A stretch of DNA of 64,000 nucleotides from Planctomycetales bacterium (GCA_027452145.1 DAIDHB010000439.1:34128-98127), one strand, 5' to 3'. Counted from the first letter of the stretch, positions 53,901 to 63,920 are shown. Made by a program: numbers and translations. The notes: a model not told the origin generated them from the letters alone.

Positions 53901-56900
53901 TCGCCGTGCTGATCGGCCGCGGCGACGGGACGTTCCTCCCCGCGCGCACCTATCCGGTCGGCACCGAGCCGGTGGCGCTGGTCGCCGCGGACCTGGGTGG
54001 CAACGGCGAGGAGGACCTGGTCACGGCCAATCGCACGTCCGGCGACCTGACGGTCCTGTGGACCTTGCCGGGCGGCGGGTTCTCGGCGCAGACCGTCCAG
54101 TACGGCGGACATGCCCCGTCCGCGCTCGCCGCGGCTGACTTCAACGGCGACGGCCGGATCGACCTGGCCGTCGCCGACGAGCGGGACCAGACGGTCACCG
54201 TCCTCCTGAGCCTCGGCGGCGGTGCCTTCGCGCCATTCGCGCCGATCGACATCGGGCTCGCCGCCGATTTCCTTCAGGCCATCCACGATCCCCGGATCGG
54301 CCCCACCTTCGGCCTGGCGGCGGCCGATTTCGGCACCCAGGACGCCGGAGTGGTGACCCTGGGGAGCGACGGATCGCCCGCGGACTGGACCCCACTTTCG
54401 CTGGGGCTCCAGCCGGTCGGCATGGCGATCGCCGACTTCAACGACAACGGCCTGATGGGCATCGCCGTCGTGACGTCGTCGAGCAACCGGGTGACCGTGG
54501 AGCTGGGCGTGAACACCAGCCAGGAGCTGGCGACGCAGGTCCCGGTGCCCCGGCCGCAGCCCGCGCCGGTGATCGTCGACTGGAACGGCGACGGGATGCC
54601 CGACGTTTTCACCCTCGACCAGCAAGGCCGGTTATTGATGCGGGCCGCCCAGCCGGGCTCGCCCGGCGAATTCGGATCGGCGCAGGTCATCGACGTCGGC
54701 GCGGGGGTCCGCTTCCGCGACATCGTTTCGGTGCGGACCCGCTACGGGACGATCCTGGCGGCGCTCGACGCCTCGCAGCCGGTCGTCTGGCTGATCGGCC
54801 AGGCCGACGGGCCCGGCGCCACGGTCGAGGTACAGTCGGTCCCGGTCCCGGGCGCCTCGTATCTCGTGTCGATGGCGTCCGGCGATCTCCGGCGGAACGG
54901 CCTGGACGACCTGGTCCTGGTCGACCGCGGCAGCAACCAGGTGATCGTGCTTGGCCAGGCTGCCGACGGCAGCTTCGCCGAGATCGGGCCGCCGCTGGCT
55001 GTCGGCTACGCACCGTCTGACGCCGCCATCGTCGACCTGACCGGGGGCGGCTGGCCCGATCTGGTGGTCTCCAACACCTACTCGGGGGACCTCAGCGTTT
55101 TCTACGGGGGCCCGACGGGGTTCAGCCCCGAGGTCCGGCTGGCCGGCGGACTGGGCGCTGCCGAGCTTGTCGCCCAGGGTGGTGCCCTGGTCCGGAACAC
55201 CAACGACGAGCCGATCGGCGTGGCCGCCGGGGTCTTCGGCGCCTCCGGGCTCACCGACGTCGTCTCGGTCCAGAGCGGGGCCGATCGCATCTCGCTGCTC
55301 GAAGGGACGCCGGGCGGCGGGCTCGCCGACCCGTCGCTCGCCACGAGCTACCCTACCGGCATCGACCCGACCCAGGTCGTCGCCGCGCCCCTGACCGCCG
55401 ACGGCCTGACCGACCTGGTCGTCCTCAACCAGGGAAGCAATGATATCTCGATCTTCCTGAACAACGGCCAGGGGGGGTTTGTCGCGATGCCCCGAGTCGA
55501 CGCGGGCAACGGCCCCACGGGCCTGGCCGTGCGCGACGTCAACGGCGATGGCATCCCCGACCTCCTCGTTAGCAACGCCCAGGGCGACCTGCTGATCATC
55601 GTGGGCAAGGGGGACGGCACGTTCGAGCCGTACCAGCGGGCCGACCAGGGCGTCAGCCTGGCGCTGGGCGATTTCAGCGGCAAGGGCCAGACCGAGTACG
55701 TCCTGAGCAACATGTCGATCGACCAGCTCTCGGTCCAGTACGGCGAGACCCAGAGCTTCGTCCAGGGCCGGAGCCAGGGCATCCAGGCCCCCGGGGCGGT
55801 CGCCGTCGCCGACCTCAACGGGGACGGCAACCCCGATATCCTCGTCCTCAACAGTGGCGAGAACGACATGCTCGTTTACCTCGGGCTGGGGGGGAATCGC
55901 TTCGCCGCACCGCTGCGGTTCTTCACCGGGACCGATCCCGTGGGACTTACCGTCGCCGACCTCGCCGGCGACGGAATCCCCGACATCGTCGTGGCGAATG
56001 CCGGGTCGGACGACCTGAGCGTCTTCATCGGGGTGGGGCAGGGGGGCGGCTGGACGCTCCAGCCGCGCCCCCGGCTGCCGGTCGGCGCCGACCCTGTCTC
56101 GACGACCGTGGCCGACGTCTACGGCGACGGCATTCCCGACATCATCAGCGTCGACCAGGGGAGCGATGATATCACCGTCCTGCGCGGGGTCGGCGGCGGC
56201 TTCTTCGACGACCGCAATCCGCTCGTCCTGCCCGCAGGCCCCGGACCGATCCGCGCCTTCGTCGGGAAGTTCGATGCCGCCGCGGGGCCCGACCTGGCCG
56301 TGCTCGACGCCGGCTCGAGCGACCTGACCTATTACTCGAACTTCGCCGCGGGCACCGCGGTTCGCCAGCTCATTCCGACCGGAGACCCGAACCCGGTCGC
56401 CGGGGTGATGGGGTCGTATGGAATCGACGGCTTCGCCGATTTGTTCATCGCCCACCAGGGCGACAGCCGGATCGCCCTGCTGGACGGCGGGCCGCGTGGC
56501 CTGGTTCTGACCGAGTTTTTCGACGTCGGCCAGCCGGTGCAGCCGACGGACCTGGCCATCTCGGGCGGCCCCTCGGGCTCGATCCAGCTCTACATCGCGA
56601 CCGCCGGAGAAGGCCAGGTGATCCTCCTCAATGTCTCGGTGGGCATCGCGTCACCGATCGTCGGGCCGACGGGCGGCTCGCCGATCCCGGCGACGGCCAT
56701 GGCGCAGTCAATCGCGGGCCGGGGGGCGTTCCTGTCAACACCCGGCGGCCTCCTCACCCTTGAAGAGGCGTCGACGGAGACCCAGTCCCAGGTCCAGGCG
56801 TCGACCCAGGCCGAGACGACCTCGACGGCCGGCACCGGCGTGTCGGCCCAGGTGACCGTGGCAACCGGCGGGATCGGCCTGGCACTGCCGCAGATCATCA

Positions 56901-57703
56901 CCTCGTCGATCGCGCCGCTGACGCTTCTGGTCAACAACCTGGTCCAGGTGGGGCAGGTCCAGGTCTCCGATCTCATGCCGCTGGATCACAGCGCCCTCGA
57001 CGCGGTCGCCGTGTTGATCATGGTCTCGGGCGCCCCGGGCGAGGAGGCGCTCGACCAGCCGGTCGGATTGCCCGAGGAGACCCGGACGAGTCCCGCGATG
57101 CGGGTCGGGCCCTCCTCGCCCGGCGGCGCGGGCCTCGAGCATTACCTCTCGGACATCGACGACGCGCTGAACGACGTGCCGCGGGCTGTCCTGGCGTCGG
57201 GCGTCGAGCCGGGCGGGTCGTGGCCCGATTGGGTCTGGCAGCCGGGAGGGGCGGGATCGACCGATGCCGCCGGTCCTCCGGTCCCGGGTGCCTCGGCCCC
57301 GCCGTCGAGCGTTCCGTCCGCGCCTCCGTCCCCTTCTACGGCCGCGCCGGCCGCCGAGTCACCCGATGCGAGCACCGACTTCGCGGCGATCCTGGCTTTC
57401 GATGGAGCGGCCGCCCGACCCGGGTCGCCGGCCGGCGCGGAGTCGATCCTCGCCGGCTGGGCGCGGCCGCTCGCCGGTGCGCTGTTGATCTCGTCCCTGG
57501 CCTTCGCCGGGCGGTCCGTCTGGGCGCGGAAGCGGGCCGGACGGTCGCACCCGAACGATCCGCGGGCCTCGTCCGCCGGCTTCCTTCGCCCGCCGCATCG
57601 TGCGGAGACCTCGGCGAGCCCGCGGGCCCGGGCCGATCGCGACCAGGACCTGCCGCCCTGGCTCGCCGAGCCGAGCCCCAGGCGATGGACCTCGAAGGGC
57701 TGA
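50951..57703 (+). CDS. Giant FG-GAP/VCBS repeat protein with C-terminal membrane anchor
   Basis: A 2250-residue protein. The N-terminus holds an Arg-rich stretch and the motif AIEMLESRRCPSASAGLLAA, like the LExLExR motif of large planctomycete exported proteins. A pre-peptidase-like domain is at about 55-150. From about 155 to 1870 there are more than twenty FG-GAP/VCBS units (ADLTGNGIPDIITANTGSGD, ILLGNGDGTFQAP); GDGTF occurs sixteen times. Each unit carries a D-x-N-G-D calcium loop. A Pro/Ala/Ser-rich segment follows, then a membrane span near 2170-2190 (PLAGALLISSLAFAG) and a basic tail. It is likely an anchored surface propeller protein. The ATG at 50951 overlaps the kinase stop. Confidence 0.9.
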
Positions 57704-57705
57704 AT

Positions 57706-57945
57706 TCATGCCGAGGTTCTTCTCCCGTCGCGGAATTCCGCGAGGAAGTCCCGCAACGGTTGGCCGGCGTCGCCGGCTCTCATGTCGTCGATCGCCTCGC
57801 GGATGGCCTCCACCTCGGCTTCCGACGGATGTTCCCGAGGATTCCGCGCACGCCACAGGTCGAGGCATTCTTCGGGACTCAACATCGAGCCGCCGCGGGA
57901 TAGCTGGTCGGCAAGGAAACGGTAGAAGGATTCGAGTTCGTTCAT
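57706..57945 (-). CDS. Small acidic helical protein
   Basis: A 79-residue protein if started at the ATG at 57945 (AGGG upstream); GTG or ATG starts at 58005 and 57981 are also possible. The sequence SFYRFLADQLSRGGSMLSPE, ECLDLWRARNPREHPSEAEV and AIREAIDDMRAGDAGQPLRD is typical of small planctomycete proteins that sit before toxin-like genes, with a predicted antitoxin-like helical structure. No toxin gene follows on this strand: it faces the end of the FG-GAP giant gene, two bases away. Function unknown. Confidence 0.6.
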   Translation of the reverse strand: MNELESFYRFLADQLSRGGSMLSPEECLDLWRARNPREHPSEAEVEAIREAIDDMRAGDAGQPLRDFLAEFRDGRRTSA

Positions 57946-58089
57946 GACCCTGACTACCTCCGGCGAGGTCCTTGTGTCCATCTCCCACATTAGCGTTGGA
58001 TGCACCCTGGGTCAATTACGGCTGGCGAAGGCCGGCATCAGACCCCCGCCCTCGTGAGGACGATGGATTTCCCCGCGTCCCGAGGTCCG

Positions 58090-58638
58090 CTAGAGTTCCC
58101 CCTTGACCCCCAGGTCGTGGAAGTAGTGGGTGACCTTCTCCTGGTTTTCGAGCAGCCAGTCGATCGTCGGCTCGCGGCGCATGGCCTTGCGGATGACCTT
58201 GGACGTCGCCTCGCGGTGGACGTCAAACAGCGCCTTGTGGTCCAGGTCGTCCCGATCGGCGACCGACGGATCCAGCCAGACCGAGTAGATGATGCCCAGG
58301 TCGTCGACCTTGTCGCGGGGGATGTCGCCGGCGCGGACGGCGTCGAGGACACCGTGGGCGATCGCGGCCTGCACGGTGCCCATCAGGATGTTCGTGTACT
58401 TCCCGCTCTTGACCGTGACCTTGCTCACCATCACGGTCGCCGGCTTGACCTGCACGTCGCTGCCCAGGATCGCGAAGACCCGCGAGTGCCCCTTGACCTG
58501 GTCGCCGATCAGGTTGGCCAGGGCGTGGCCGACGGGCCCGTCCAGCTCGCCGATGACGACCTCGGGCTCGGCGCAGAGATAGTCCTCGGCGCCCTCGACC
58601 AGGGCCTCGCCCGTCCGCATCACGATGCGCTCGCTCAC
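58090..58638 (-). CDS. Formaldehyde-activating enzyme (Fae) family protein, probable paralogue
   Basis: A 182-residue member of the Fae family, which in methylotrophs and planctomycetes condenses formaldehyde with tetrahydromethanopterin. Recognisable blocks: TGEALVEG at about 9-16, VKPATVMVSKVTVKSG at about 64-79, GTVQAAIAHGVLDAVRAGDI and the end TSKVIRKAMRREPTIDWLL. When I align it from memory with Methylorubrum Fae, the catalytic His of AHIDLIIG falls on Glu24 (AEPEVVIG), so this may be an inactive or changed-function paralogue. The GTG at 58638 has GGAGG eight bases upstream. No other methanopterin gene is near. Confidence 0.82.
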   Translation of the reverse strand: MSERIVMRTGEALVEGAEDYLCAEPEVVIGELDGPVGHALANLIGDQVKGHSRVFAILGSDVQVKPATVMVSKVTVKSGKYTNILMGTVQAAIAHGVLDAVRAGDIPRDKVDDLGIIYSVWLDPSVADRDDLDHKALFDVHREATSKVIRKAMRREPTIDWLLENQEKVTHYFHDLGVKGEL

Positions 58639-58872
58639 GATGGAATCCTCCGGGTCTCGATAAGCATCCCCGGCCGTCCGGCCCGGGGCCGGTGCCAGTA
58701 TGACCGAGAGGGACGGGCATGGGAACCGCCCGGATCGGCGGCCGGGCCCTGGTGCCGTCGGTTGAGAACGCTGTAGCGGGCTCGCGTCTCTCGCCCGACC
58801 GTCGCTGGCCGGCTTCCTCGGTTGATCGTCCCCTGCTAGAATCGAGGACTGAGGCATCGCGAGAAAGGGCGA

Positions 58873-59046
58873 GTGGCGACGACGGCTCGGGGACGCGCGG
58901 TGAATCCTGGCGACATCATCGGCCGCAGGGGAGAGAGCATCTTCACGGTGCTGATCACCCAATGGTGCGGGGGAAGGGACTGGTTCACCGACACGTTCCT
59001 CGGAGGCAAACATCTCGATGAGCCGTGCAACGGTCTCCATGATTGA
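58873..59046 (+). CDS. Short protein resembling the N-terminus of DUF4365-type proteins
   Basis: A 57-residue frame from GTG 58873 (GTG 58900 is in frame and also possible). It reads NPGDIIGRRGESIFTVLITQ then WCGGRDWFTDTFLGGKHLDE, similar to the start of planctomycete proteins with a DUF4365 region (IIGRRGEsIF...FLGeK). Such proteins are normally several times longer. Here the frame ends at 59046 inside the next gene, so it may be the 5' part of a frameshifted gene, or a short overlapping one. I did not find a base that clearly restores the frame. Confidence 0.4.
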   Translation: MATTARGRAVNPGDIIGRRGESIFTVLITQWCGGRDWFTDTFLGGKHLDEPCNGLHD

Positions 59047-59503
59047 GCATAGGACCCAGGCGCTCGCGACGGTTTTCCTGACCGGCGAGGGTAACGTGGA
59101 GGTCATCCCCTTCCGGGAATGGGACGGCCTGGAGATGATCTGCCGGATCCTTCCCCAGGACGAAGACGTGGAGATGATCTTCGGCGTGATTCATGCGGGA
59201 ATCGGAGGGCCGATCGTGAGCCCGGAATGGGCGGAAACCTGGCTGAACACTCACTCCGGCGTCCTGAAGGCGGGCAAGCGGTATCCGTTCCCCGTCCTGG
59301 TCCTGCTCTTCTCGATGCCATCCGACGAAGGGGTCTATTCCTGGAGGATCGAGCCCGTTCTCGAGGATGGAGAGCCCGCATTGGTCCTGCATGAACGATT
59401 CTCATGCGAGAAGGCGACGCGGGCCAGCCTCGATTCGATCCTGGAGAAGATCCGTTCCTGGTATGATGCCTACTATCGTCAGGTGAGCCGCGTGGAGCGA
59501 TGA
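59018..59503 (+). CDS. Hypothetical protein, possible second half of a DUF4365-like gene
   Basis: A 161-residue protein starting at ATG 59018; GGAGG is 11 bases upstream but lies inside the previous frame. ATG 59039 is also possible. The sequence is well composed (IEHRTQALATVFLTGEGNVE, FGVIHAGIGGPIVSPEWAET, YPFPVLVLLFSMPSDEGVYS, WRIEPVLEDGEPALVLHERF), with a mixed alpha/beta pattern and no signal peptide. The C-terminal part (LDSILEKIRSWYDAYY) resembles the end of DUF4365 proteins. Together with the short frame at 58873 it may be one broken gene. Function unknown. Confidence 0.65.
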   Translation: MSRATVSMIEHRTQALATVFLTGEGNVEVIPFREWDGLEMICRILPQDEDVEMIFGVIHAGIGGPIVSPEWAETWLNTHSGVLKAGKRYPFPVLVLLFSMPSDEGVYSWRIEPVLEDGEPALVLHERFSCEKATRASLDSILEKIRSWYDAYYRQVSRVER

Positions 59504-59636
59504 CCGCCCAGGGCGGCCCGACGGTGCCGGATCGTGGCACCCAGGCCGGCGGGAATGCGCGACCCAGTTCTCGGGCGCGGCGATCCGGCATGCGTCCGGC
59601 GAGAGGACTTCCAAGGAGCCCAGGGAGGCTGCCGCC

Positions 59637-61073
59637 ATGAGTTACGACGTCGTGATCGCCGACGGCCTGGTCGTTAGCGCCGAGGGAGAATCCCGCGCGG
59701 ATGTCGCGATCCGCGGCGAGACGATCGCGGCCGTCGGGCTGGGCCTCGCGGCTTCCGCCGGGCCGGGGACCCGCGTCGTCAATGCGAAGGGCCGATACGT
59801 GATCCCCGGCGGCGTCGACGTCCACGTCCACCTCGAGCTGCCCTTCTGCGGCACGGTCTCGAGCGACGACTGGAACACCGGCACGAGAGCCGCGGCCCGC
59901 GGCGGCGTGACCACCGTGATCGACTTCGCCATCCCTTACGGTGAGGAATCGCTGCTCGACGCCTACAACAACTGGATGGCCCGCGCCCAGCCGAAGGCGT
60001 GCGTCGATTACTGCTTCCACATGGCCATCACCAACTGGGACCGCCACGGGCCCGAGATGGCGAAGCTCGTCGAAATGGGCTGCCCGACGTTCAAGGAGTT
60101 CATGATCTATGCTTCCGAGGGGTGGCAGTCGGACGACCGGGCGATCTACAACACGCTCGAACGCTGCCGCGACCTGGGCGCGATGCTGCTGGTGCACGCC
60201 GAGTCCAGCCGGGTGCTCGACGAGCTGATCGCGCGGCACCATACGCCCGAGCTGATGCATCGCCACGGCGCCCGGCTGCATCCCATGACCCGGCCCAACT
60301 TCATCGAGGCCGAGGCGATCCAGCGTGCCATCACCTGGGCCGAGGTGACCGGCGGGCGGCTCTACATCGTCCACATGTCGACCGCCGAGGGGACCGACAT
60401 CGTCAAGGCGGCCCGGGCGCGCGGGGTGGACGTCTACGCCGAGACCTGCGCGCAGTACCTCGTGCTCGATGACTCGGTCTTCGACGGACCCGACGGCCAC
60501 CTGTTCGCCTGCTGCCCGCAGGTCAAGAAGCCGAGGGACCAGGAGCGCCTCTGGAAGGGCCTCAGGGACGGCGAGGTCTCGGTGGTGTCGACGGACACCT
60601 GCACGTTTACCCGGGCGCAGAAGGCCCGGTGGGAAGGCGACTGGACGAGGATCCCGATGGGCCTGCCCGGCCTCGAGACACTCTTGCCGATCGTGTTCAC
60701 CCACGGCGTGCTCGGCGGCCGGCTCACGCCGTCGGAGTTCGTGGCGAAGTGCTGCACCAACCCGGCCCGGGTGATGGGCCTCTACCCGCGCAAGGGAGCC
60801 ATCGCCGTCGGCAGCGACGCCGATCTCGCGATCATCGACCCAACCCGGCGGATCGAGGTCGACCATGAAACGATGGAGACCAACGCCGACTGGAGCCCCT
60901 ACCAGGGCTGGTCGCTCGCCGGCTTCGCCGAAACCACGTTCTGCCGCGGCCGGCAGATCGTCGAGGATTACCGCTTCGTCGGCGAGAGCGGATGGGGACG
61001 CTGGCTGCCCCGAGAACGGGCCGGGTCGCTCGATGATCGCGTCCCCGCCGCGGTCGCGGCGAGGTCCGTCTGA
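59637..61073 (+). CDS. Dihydropyrimidinase / D-hydantoinase
   Basis: A 478-residue cyclic amidohydrolase that opens dihydrouracil or dihydrothymine to N-carbamoyl-beta-amino acids. All metal ligands of the binuclear zinc site can be assigned: H63 and H65 in DVHVHLE, the carboxylated K153 in FKEFMIYA, H187 in LLVHAES, H246 in YIVHMST and D320 in STDTCTF. The usual DHCPF is DTCTF here. ATG 59637 fits the family N-terminus MSYDVVIADGLVV. It is followed by preT and preA, giving the first two steps of reductive pyrimidine degradation in one operon. The third enzyme, beta-ureidopropionase, is not in the window. Confidence 0.9.
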   Translation: MSYDVVIADGLVVSAEGESRADVAIRGETIAAVGLGLAASAGPGTRVVNAKGRYVIPGGVDVHVHLELPFCGTVSSDDWNTGTRAAARGGVTTVIDFAIPYGEESLLDAYNNWMARAQPKACVDYCFHMAITNWDRHGPEMAKLVEMGCPTFKEFMIYASEGWQSDDRAIYNTLERCRDLGAMLLVHAESSRVLDELIARHHTPELMHRHGARLHPMTRPNFIEAEAIQRAITWAEVTGGRLYIVHMSTAEGTDIVKAARARGVDVYAETCAQYLVLDDSVFDGPDGHLFACCPQVKKPRDQERLWKGLRDGEVSVVSTDTCTFTRAQKARWEGDWTRIPMGLPGLETLLPIVFTHGVLGGRLTPSEFVAKCCTNPARVMGLYPRKGAIAVGSDADLAIIDPTRRIEVDHETMETNADWSPYQGWSLAGFAETTFCRGRQIVEDYRFVGESGWGRWLPRERAGSLDDRVPAAVAARSV

Positions 61074-61150
61074 ATTCCCTTTTTGTTTGAAGACATTTTC
61101 TCGCATCGCGTCGGCCCGGACTGTCGAGTGCCGCGCGACAGGAGTGCTTC

Positions 61151-62497
61151 ATGTTCCGCGCCGGTGACAGGCGAACGCCCGAGGAGCTGGCCGCGCGGTT
61201 CGCCGACGTCCCGCCGCCGATGACCGCCGACGAGGCGAGGGTCGAGGCCTCGCGCTGTCTGTTCTGCTTCGATGCCCCGTGCACGCGGGCCTGCCCGACG
61301 CATATCGACGTGCCCCGGTTCATCCGACAGATCCTGCACCGCGACGAGGTGGGTGCGGCCCGGACGATCCTCGAGTCGAACATCCTCGGCGGGAGCTGCG
61401 CCCGTGCCTGCCCCACCGAGGTCCTGTGCGAGGGCGCGTGCGTCGACCGGGCGCTCATGAAGGCGCCTGTGCAGATCGGGCGGCTCCAGCGGTTCGCCTG
61501 CGATTCGGCCGCGGCGCGCGGCGTCCGGTTCTTCGAGCCGGGACCGTCGACGGGCCGGCGCGTGGCCGTGATCGGCTCCGGGCCGGCGGGCCTGAGCTGC
61601 GCCCACGAGCTGCGCCGGCTGGGGCACGAGGTCCAGGTGTTCGAGGCCCGCGACGTCCCGGGCGGCCTCGATGCGCTCGGCATCGCCGCTTACAAGATCA
61701 CGACCGAGTTCGCCCTGGCCGAGATCGAGCAAATCCGCGCGATCGGCATCCCGATCGAGCTCGGCCGCCGCGTGACGGGCGACGACGTCCGCGCGATGCT
61801 CGCGGAATATGACGCCGTGTTCCTGGGGATCGGGCTAGGACGGACGGCGCCGTTGGGCATCGAGGGCGAGGATCTCGCCGGCGTCTGGGAGGCGCTCGAC
61901 TTCATCTTCCAGACCCATACGCGGCCCCTCGCCGATTGCGTCGTGGGGACGCGTGTCCTGGTGATCGGCGCCGGCAACACGGCGGTCGACGTGGCGACCG
62001 CCGCGCGGCGGCTGGGTGCCGAGACGGTCACCATCGTCTACCGGCGCACGGAGGCATTGATCCCCGCGTTCGACTACGAGTACCAGCTCGCTCGGGCCGA
62101 CGGGGTGAGCTTCGCGTGGCTCTGTCAGCCGGTCCGCATCGTCGGCGAGTGTGGCAAGGCGGTCGGCGTCGAGTTTCTCCGGACCGAGCTGGAGGATCCG
62201 ACCTCGCGGTCCGGCCAGGTGCGGACCACGATGTGGCCGAGCTTTGTCATCAAGGCCGACATGGTCGTCAAGGCGCTGGGGCAGGAGCCGCTGCTCGACC
62301 TCGTCGCCGCTCTGCCTGAGTTGAAATGCGAGCGCGGCCGGATCGTCGTCGATCGGGCCACCGGTGCCACGAGCATCCCGGGCCTCTACTCCGGCGGCGA
62401 CTGCCTGCGGGGCGGCGGTGAGGTCGTCGACGCCGTGCAGGACGGCAAGCTTGCGGCGTGGGGCATCCACGCCGCGCTTTCGAGGGAGCCCGCATGA
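61151..62497 (+). CDS. preT: NAD-dependent dihydropyrimidine dehydrogenase, PreT subunit
   Basis: A 448-residue flavoprotein like the small subunit of glutamate synthase. The N-terminal iron-sulfur region has CLFCFDAPCTRACPTHIDVP and GGSCARACPTEVLCEGACV, giving two clusters. FAD-binding is shown by VAVIGSGPAGLSCAHELRRL, and NAD-binding by VLVIGAGNTAVDVATAARRL. It passes electrons from NADH to PreA, which reduces uracil and thymine. The start codon follows the hydantoinase gene by 77 bases. The stop overlaps the preA start (ATGA at 62494-62497), so the two are translated together. Confidence 0.92.
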   Translation: MFRAGDRRTPEELAARFADVPPPMTADEARVEASRCLFCFDAPCTRACPTHIDVPRFIRQILHRDEVGAARTILESNILGGSCARACPTEVLCEGACVDRALMKAPVQIGRLQRFACDSAAARGVRFFEPGPSTGRRVAVIGSGPAGLSCAHELRRLGHEVQVFEARDVPGGLDALGIAAYKITTEFALAEIEQIRAIGIPIELGRRVTGDDVRAMLAEYDAVFLGIGLGRTAPLGIEGEDLAGVWEALDFIFQTHTRPLADCVVGTRVLVIGAGNTAVDVATAARRLGAETVTIVYRRTEALIPAFDYEYQLARADGVSFAWLCQPVRIVGECGKAVGVEFLRTELEDPTSRSGQVRTTMWPSFVIKADMVVKALGQEPLLDLVAALPELKCERGRIVVDRATGATSIPGLYSGGDCLRGGGEVVDAVQDGKLAAWGIHAALSREPA

Positions 62498-63873
62498 CGG
62501 ACCTGTCAATCGACTTCTGCGGTGTCAGGGCGCCGAACCCGTTCTGGCTGGCGTCGGGCCCGCCGACCAACTCCGAGTACCAGGTCCGCCGCGCGTTCGA
62601 CGCCGGCTGGGGCGGCGCCGTCTGGAAGACGCTGGCGAACGAGCCGATCGTCAACGTCTCGTCCCGCTACGGCGCCATCGACTACGACGGCAAGAAGGTG
62701 ATGGGTCTCAACAATATTGAGCTGATCACCGACCGGCCGCTGGATGTGAACCTCCGGGAGATCGCGCGGGTCAAGAAGGCGCATCCCGAATGCGCACTGT
62801 TCGTCTCGCTGATGGTCGAATCGACCCGCGAGGCGTGGCACGACATCACCCGCCGCACCCAGGACGCCGGCGCCGATGGCATCGAGCTGAATTTCGGCTG
62901 CCCGCACGGGATGAGCGAGCGCGGCATGGGCTCGGCGGTCGGCCAGGTCCCCGACTACACCTGCCTGATCACCGAGTGGGTCAAGGAGGTGGCGACCGTC
63001 CCGGTCATGGTCAAGCTGACGCCCAACGTCGGCGACATCGCCGCAATCGGCCGCGCGGCGGCCCGCGGCGGCGCGGACGCGATCTCGCTGATCAACACGA
63101 TCAACTCAATCATGGGCGTGGATCTCGACACATTTGCGCCGAAGCCCTCGGTCGGGGGATTCGGCACGCACGGGGGCTACTGCGGGCCCGCCGTGAAGCC
63201 GGTCGCGCTGAACATGGTGGCCGCGGTCGCGGCCGATCCCGCGATCAGGGTGCCGATCAGCGGCATCGGCGGCATCCAGGCCTGGCAGGACGCCGTCGAG
63301 TTCCTGCTGCTCGGGGCGAGCGTGGTGCAGGTCTGCACGGCCGTCATGCATTATGGCTTCCGGATCGTCGAGCACCTCAGGGACGGCCTCGACGGCTGGA
63401 TGCGAGACAAGGGCTTCCGGACGATCGCCGACGTTGTGGGCCGCTCGGTCCCCCGCATCCGTTCGTGGGGCGAGCTTGACCTGAACTTCAAGGCCCTCGC
63501 GCGGATTGACCAGTCCCGCTGCATCCACTGCGGCCTCTGCTACATCGCTTGCGAGGACGGCTGCCACCAGTCGATCCGCCGGGACCCGGTCGGATCGGCC
63601 GCGTACCTGTCGGCGAACGGCCCGGTCGCCGGAGTGATCCGCTCGGGCGGATACGAGGCGTTTCCGGGAGCTGGCGGGGGCGTGGTGAATGTCTTCACGG
63701 TGAACGAGGACACCTGCGTCGGCTGCAACATGTGCAGCCTGGTCTGCCCGGTCGAGGGCTGCATCACGATGCAGCCGATCGACACCGGCCGTCCGCCGAT
63801 GAGCTGGAATGATTACCAGGCCAGGCTCGCCGCCGGCCAGGTCGAGCGGATCGAGCCGCCGCGGCATGTGTGA
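62494..63873 (+). CDS. preA: NAD-dependent dihydropyrimidine dehydrogenase, PreA subunit
   Basis: A 459-residue protein. Residues about 1-320 form a dihydroorotate-dehydrogenase-like FMN barrel (SIDFCGVRAPNPFWLASGPP, ELNFGCPHGMSERGMGSAVG, ISGIGGIQAWQDAVEFLLLG). The C-terminus has two ferredoxin-type 4Fe-4S motifs: CIHCGLCYIAC and CVGCNMCSLVCPVEGC. It reduces the 5,6 double bond of uracil and thymine with electrons from PreT. The conserved active-site Cys is in GCPHGM. A start at 62494 overlaps the preT stop; longer in-frame starts lie inside preT. It is the last gene in the window. Confidence 0.93.
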   Translation: MTDLSIDFCGVRAPNPFWLASGPPTNSEYQVRRAFDAGWGGAVWKTLANEPIVNVSSRYGAIDYDGKKVMGLNNIELITDRPLDVNLREIARVKKAHPECALFVSLMVESTREAWHDITRRTQDAGADGIELNFGCPHGMSERGMGSAVGQVPDYTCLITEWVKEVATVPVMVKLTPNVGDIAAIGRAAARGGADAISLINTINSIMGVDLDTFAPKPSVGGFGTHGGYCGPAVKPVALNMVAAVAADPAIRVPISGIGGIQAWQDAVEFLLLGASVVQVCTAVMHYGFRIVEHLRDGLDGWMRDKGFRTIADVVGRSVPRIRSWGELDLNFKALARIDQSRCIHCGLCYIACEDGCHQSIRRDPVGSAAYLSANGPVAGVIRSGGYEAFPGAGGGVVNVFTVNEDTCVGCNMCSLVCPVEGCITMQPIDTGRPPMSWNDYQARLAAGQVERIEPPRHV

Positions 63874-63920
63874 GGCGGGCTGGCGGCGGGTCGACCCAGT
63901 GTCTAAAGGGACCGGGATCG

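Noticed and set aside
51458..56455. Long open frames (1055 and 607 codons) antisense to the FG-GAP gene
   Set aside because: They mirror the repeat units of the sense protein and have no independent motifs.
57706..58638. A toxin-antitoxin pair made of the small acidic protein and its neighbour
   Set aside because: The neighbour is a Fae-family enzyme, not a toxin, and 144 bases separate the two.
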